Below are positions 61,992-64,000 of a stretch of DNA of 64,000 nucleotides, piece after piece; the first letter of the stretch is position 1; each line of letters opens with the position of its first letter. The notes under the pieces are model-generated. The model did not search any database, was not told the origin of the DNA, and worked only from the letters and a program-made list of their open reading frames with translations. Where the stretch lies: NCBI RefSeq assembly GCF_041345015.1, contig NZ_CP166769.1:1302001-1366000 (forward strand), written 5' to 3'. Both the position numbers and the translations under genes were made by a program. Origin of the DNA: Bartonella sp. DGB1. GTDB taxonomy: Bacteria > Pseudomonadota > Alphaproteobacteria > Rhizobiales > Rhizobiaceae.

Positions 61992-62670
61992 ATCTAAATC
62001 CATACGAGCGTGTGTCTATCTCTACATTTGCAGACATACCTGCTTTTAATTTACTTACATCTGCTTCTGAAAGTTTATCGAAATCTAATCTAACCGCTAT
62101 TTTTTGCGTTAATTTAACAAAATTACCAATAGAATCCTCTGGTTTTATTACACTAAATTCTATCCCCGTTGCAGGAGCAATTTCACTAACTATAGCATCA
62201 AAAACCCGCCCTTTTATTGCATCTATCTTAATCTTAGCCTTTTGACCTATATGTATATTATTAATTTGTGTTTCTTTAAAAGATGCGATTACCCAAAATT
62301 CTGGCTTAATGATTACCAGCATTGTGGTGCCTACATTTAAATATTGTCCTTCGTATAAACGTATCAAACCTACCTGACCTGATGTAGGTGCGTTAATAAT
62401 GTGTTTTGCTTTTGTATTAACATCCATTATCTCAAACAAAGGTTGACCTTCTTCTACCTTTTCATAATCAATAACATGAATTTTAGTTATTTCACCCTCT
62501 ACTAAGTTACTAACTAATACATGATTAGCACGTATATAAGCCATGTTACTAGATTCTATATTTTTAAATAAAGGTAGAAAATTCCAAGCGTACAAAATAA
62601 ACCCTATAGCAGCTATACAAGATAGCCAAATTATTATTGTCGCCCTCTCTCTTATTTGATCTACAAACAT
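61990..62670 (-). CDS. emrA: EmrA/HlyD-like periplasmic adaptor, short form
   Basis: 226 residues against about 390 for E. coli EmrA. One membrane anchor (about 11-30), a lipoyl-like half AYIRANHVLVSNLVEGEITKIHV, then almost directly the second half INAPTSGQVG, and the beta-barrel domain with PEFWVIASFKE. The long helical hairpin normally between the lipoyl halves is missing. It is 2 bases after the emrB homologue, so the two form a drug-efflux type pair. Confidence 0.8.
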   Translation of the reverse strand: MFVDQIRERATIIIWLSCIAAIGFILYAWNFLPLFKNIESSNMAYIRANHVLVSNLVEGEITKIHVIDYEKVEEGQPLFEIMDVNTKAKHIINAPTSGQVGLIRLYEGQYLNVGTTMLVIIKPEFWVIASFKETQINNIHIGQKAKIKIDAIKGRVFDAIVSEIAPATGIEFSVIKPEDSIGNFVKLTQKIAVRLDFDKLSEADVSKLKAGMSANVEIDTRSYGFR

Positions 62671-62672
62671 GA

Positions 62673-64000
62673 TTACCCTTTCCTATTTAAGAAAATAAAT
62701 TTTTTAAGAGATATTTTTATTATGAAAAATAATAAAATCGCCACAGAAAAAATACTATATAATAAAAATATATCATTATAAGCTATAATACCTGCATCTA
62801 AATGTAATTCTTCATTTAACGTTACTAATTGCTCAGGTGAAATATTAAATTGTGGTTGCAAATGTTCTACCAAAGTAAAATAAGCTATTTTTTCTCTTAC
62901 AAATTCAAAACTTCTAAAAAAAGCAGCACTTATAATACCGCCTGTATTTTGGGTTATCAAAAAAACGGCAATAAAGCTTAATAAATGTAACTGATTTTTA
63001 TCATCTATTATAGCAAAGGCTCTCATCATAGTTGGAGGTAAAAACATAGCACTACCTACTGCAATTAAAAAGTGAGCAACATATAAATCAGAAGGAACCG
63101 TAAAACGAGTAGAAAAACTAGCCATAAAAGAACCTATAGCTAATAAGGATAAAGCTATAATATGAAATATATCTTCACGCCCTAAACGCATTAAGAGTGC
63201 ACAAATAGATCCCCCTAATAAAATACCGGAAATAATTATAAAATAAAATATATGTAATTGCTCATCAGCAAAACCAAGAAAAAGAAAAAAATTTCCTGCA
63301 AAAAAGGACTGTTCAGATAATAATAATCTGAATGCTATCAATAAGAATATAAGATCAAAAACTTCTGCTCTAAATAACCATTTTAAATCTATAAAAGGAT
63401 CAGATCTATATAACTCTAAAGTTATAGCTAGCATAAAACAAAAAATAGAGATAATAATTAAAACACCAATCCAAGATGCATCAGTCCACCAAACTAATGT
63501 GCCCAACATCATAGCTATAGCATTTGCTCCTAAACCGATCGCAATAATCAAATAATTGATAATATCCCACCTGCTTATAACGCGCTGTCTGTCTATCGGA
63601 ATAAGTGGAAATATATATATAAGAGCTAAAGCGGAGAAAGCTAAACCAATTTCAAAATAATATAAATTATTATAGCCACCAAAAGATAATAAATAAGGAG
63701 AAACTAACCGTGCAAAAGGTAAACCTAAAGCAATATGAGTCATTTGTAAACTCATACCAATAGTGTATTTTTTTTCTTCAGAAAAAGCTTGCATCATATA
63801 CAAAAAAGCTACTGAAGCTATCGGGGCGGCAGCAATACCTAATAAAAATCTAGTCAATAATAAAGGATAATAACCTACACCAGGAGAAACTACATTAAAA
63901 ATACAAACAAATAAAAAAAAGAAAATTGCGACCTCAGAAAAGTTACGTAAACCATACTGAGTACGAATTTTAATTAAAAAGAATGACATACTAACTAAAG
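62673..64000 (-). CDS. emrB: EmrB-like MFS transporter (DHA2), 5' part outside the window
   Basis: At least 442 residues, open to the right edge; an internal ATG at 63989 is not a convincing start because the first family helices and the IRTQYGLRNF loop between helices 2 and 3 show that about 55 N-terminal residues lie beyond. The visible part has about 12 membrane segments, with LLLTRFLLGIAAAPIAS as the RVxQG-like motif of the family. Likely a proton-driven exporter acting with the EmrA homologue. Confidence 0.8.
   Translation of the reverse strand, partial: LVSMSFFLIKIRTQYGLRNFSEVAIFFFLFVCIFNVVSPGVGYYPLLLTRFLLGIAAAPIASVAFLYMMQAFSEEKKYTIGMSLQMTHIALGLPFARLVSPYLLSFGGYNNLYYFEIGLAFSALALIYIFPLIPIDRQRVISRWDIINYLIIAIGLGANAIAMMLGTLVWWTDASWIGVLIIISIFCFMLAITLELYRSDPFIDLKWLFRAEVFDLIFLLIAFRLLLSEQSFFAGNFFLFLGFADEQLHIFYFIIISGILLGGSICALLMRLGREDIFHIIALSLLAIGSFMASFSTRFTVPSDLYVAHFLIAVGSAMFLPPTMMRAFAIIDDKNQLHLLSFIAVFLITQNTGGIISAAFFRSFEFVREKIAYFTLVEHLQPQFNISPEQLVTLNEELHLDAGIIAYNDIFLLYSIFSVAILLFFIIKISLKKFIFLNRKG

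Overview
The window is strongly AT-rich chromosomal DNA from an alphaproteobacterium with a compact, probably reduced genome. The family evidence is a DUF1013/TrcR gene, a DivL-type histidine-kinase homologue whose phospho-acceptor His is Tyr, a DUF1465/RcdA-like gene, DUF1036 and DUF4164 proteins, a ThiE-like gene beside efp, and typical alphaproteobacterial gene strings (ubiE-ubiB-coaBC, divL-tsaE-addB-addA-trxA, lysC-ptsP-prfA-prmC, ruvCAB-tolQRAB-pal-tilS-ftsH-glmM). The order resembles Rhodospirillales-like genomes; I cannot name a species. I found no insertion sequence, prophage, CRISPR array, rRNA or tRNA.

Layout. 0-5 kb: end of aroA, cmk, rpsA, pncB and an unrecognised small membrane protein. 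5.6-8.1 kb: gyrB alone on the minus strand. 8.4-8.6 kb: a promoter followed by a noncoding run of GC-rich hairpins with AGGA-containing loops. 8.8-14.9 kb: ubiE, ubiB, coaBC (with a ribbon-helix-helix-like N-terminus), accD, folC. 15.2-25.4 kb, minus strand: ubiG, divL, tsaE, addB, addA, trxA. 25.6-31.5 kb: lysC, ptsP, prfA, prmC. 31.6-43.6 kb, minus strand: rcdA-like, ruvC, ruvA, ruvB, tolQ, tolR, tolA, tolB, pal, tilS, ftsH, glmM. 43.7-45.8 kb: thiE-like, efp, suhB. Then an ABC exporter, rpmE, yebC, a ymdB-fthC pair preceded by a probable 6S RNA, rpmJ and purE-purK. 53-56 kb: quinone oxidoreductase, trcR, DUF1036 protein. 55.9-56.5 kb: zapA and a DUF4164 protein, divergent from the carbon cluster tkt-gap-pgk-fba (56.7-62.0 kb). 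The right edge holds emrA and a partial emrB.

The content is mostly core metabolism and information processing: ubiquinone, CoA, malonyl-CoA, folate and purine synthesis, glycolysis and pentose phosphate, AddAB and RuvABC recombination, Tol-Pal envelope function, translation factors, and cell-cycle regulators of the CtrA type.

The most distinctive structural feature is in the spacers. At least three, probably four, long intergenic stretches are decaying tandem copies of the 3' end of the neighbouring gene (folC x3 with a 149-base period; the ptsP/prfA junction x2; trcR x3; fthC x2). This suggests that recurrent short tandem duplication followed by decay produces much of the noncoding DNA here. 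The best candidate for something undescribed is the hairpin RNA upstream of ubiE.
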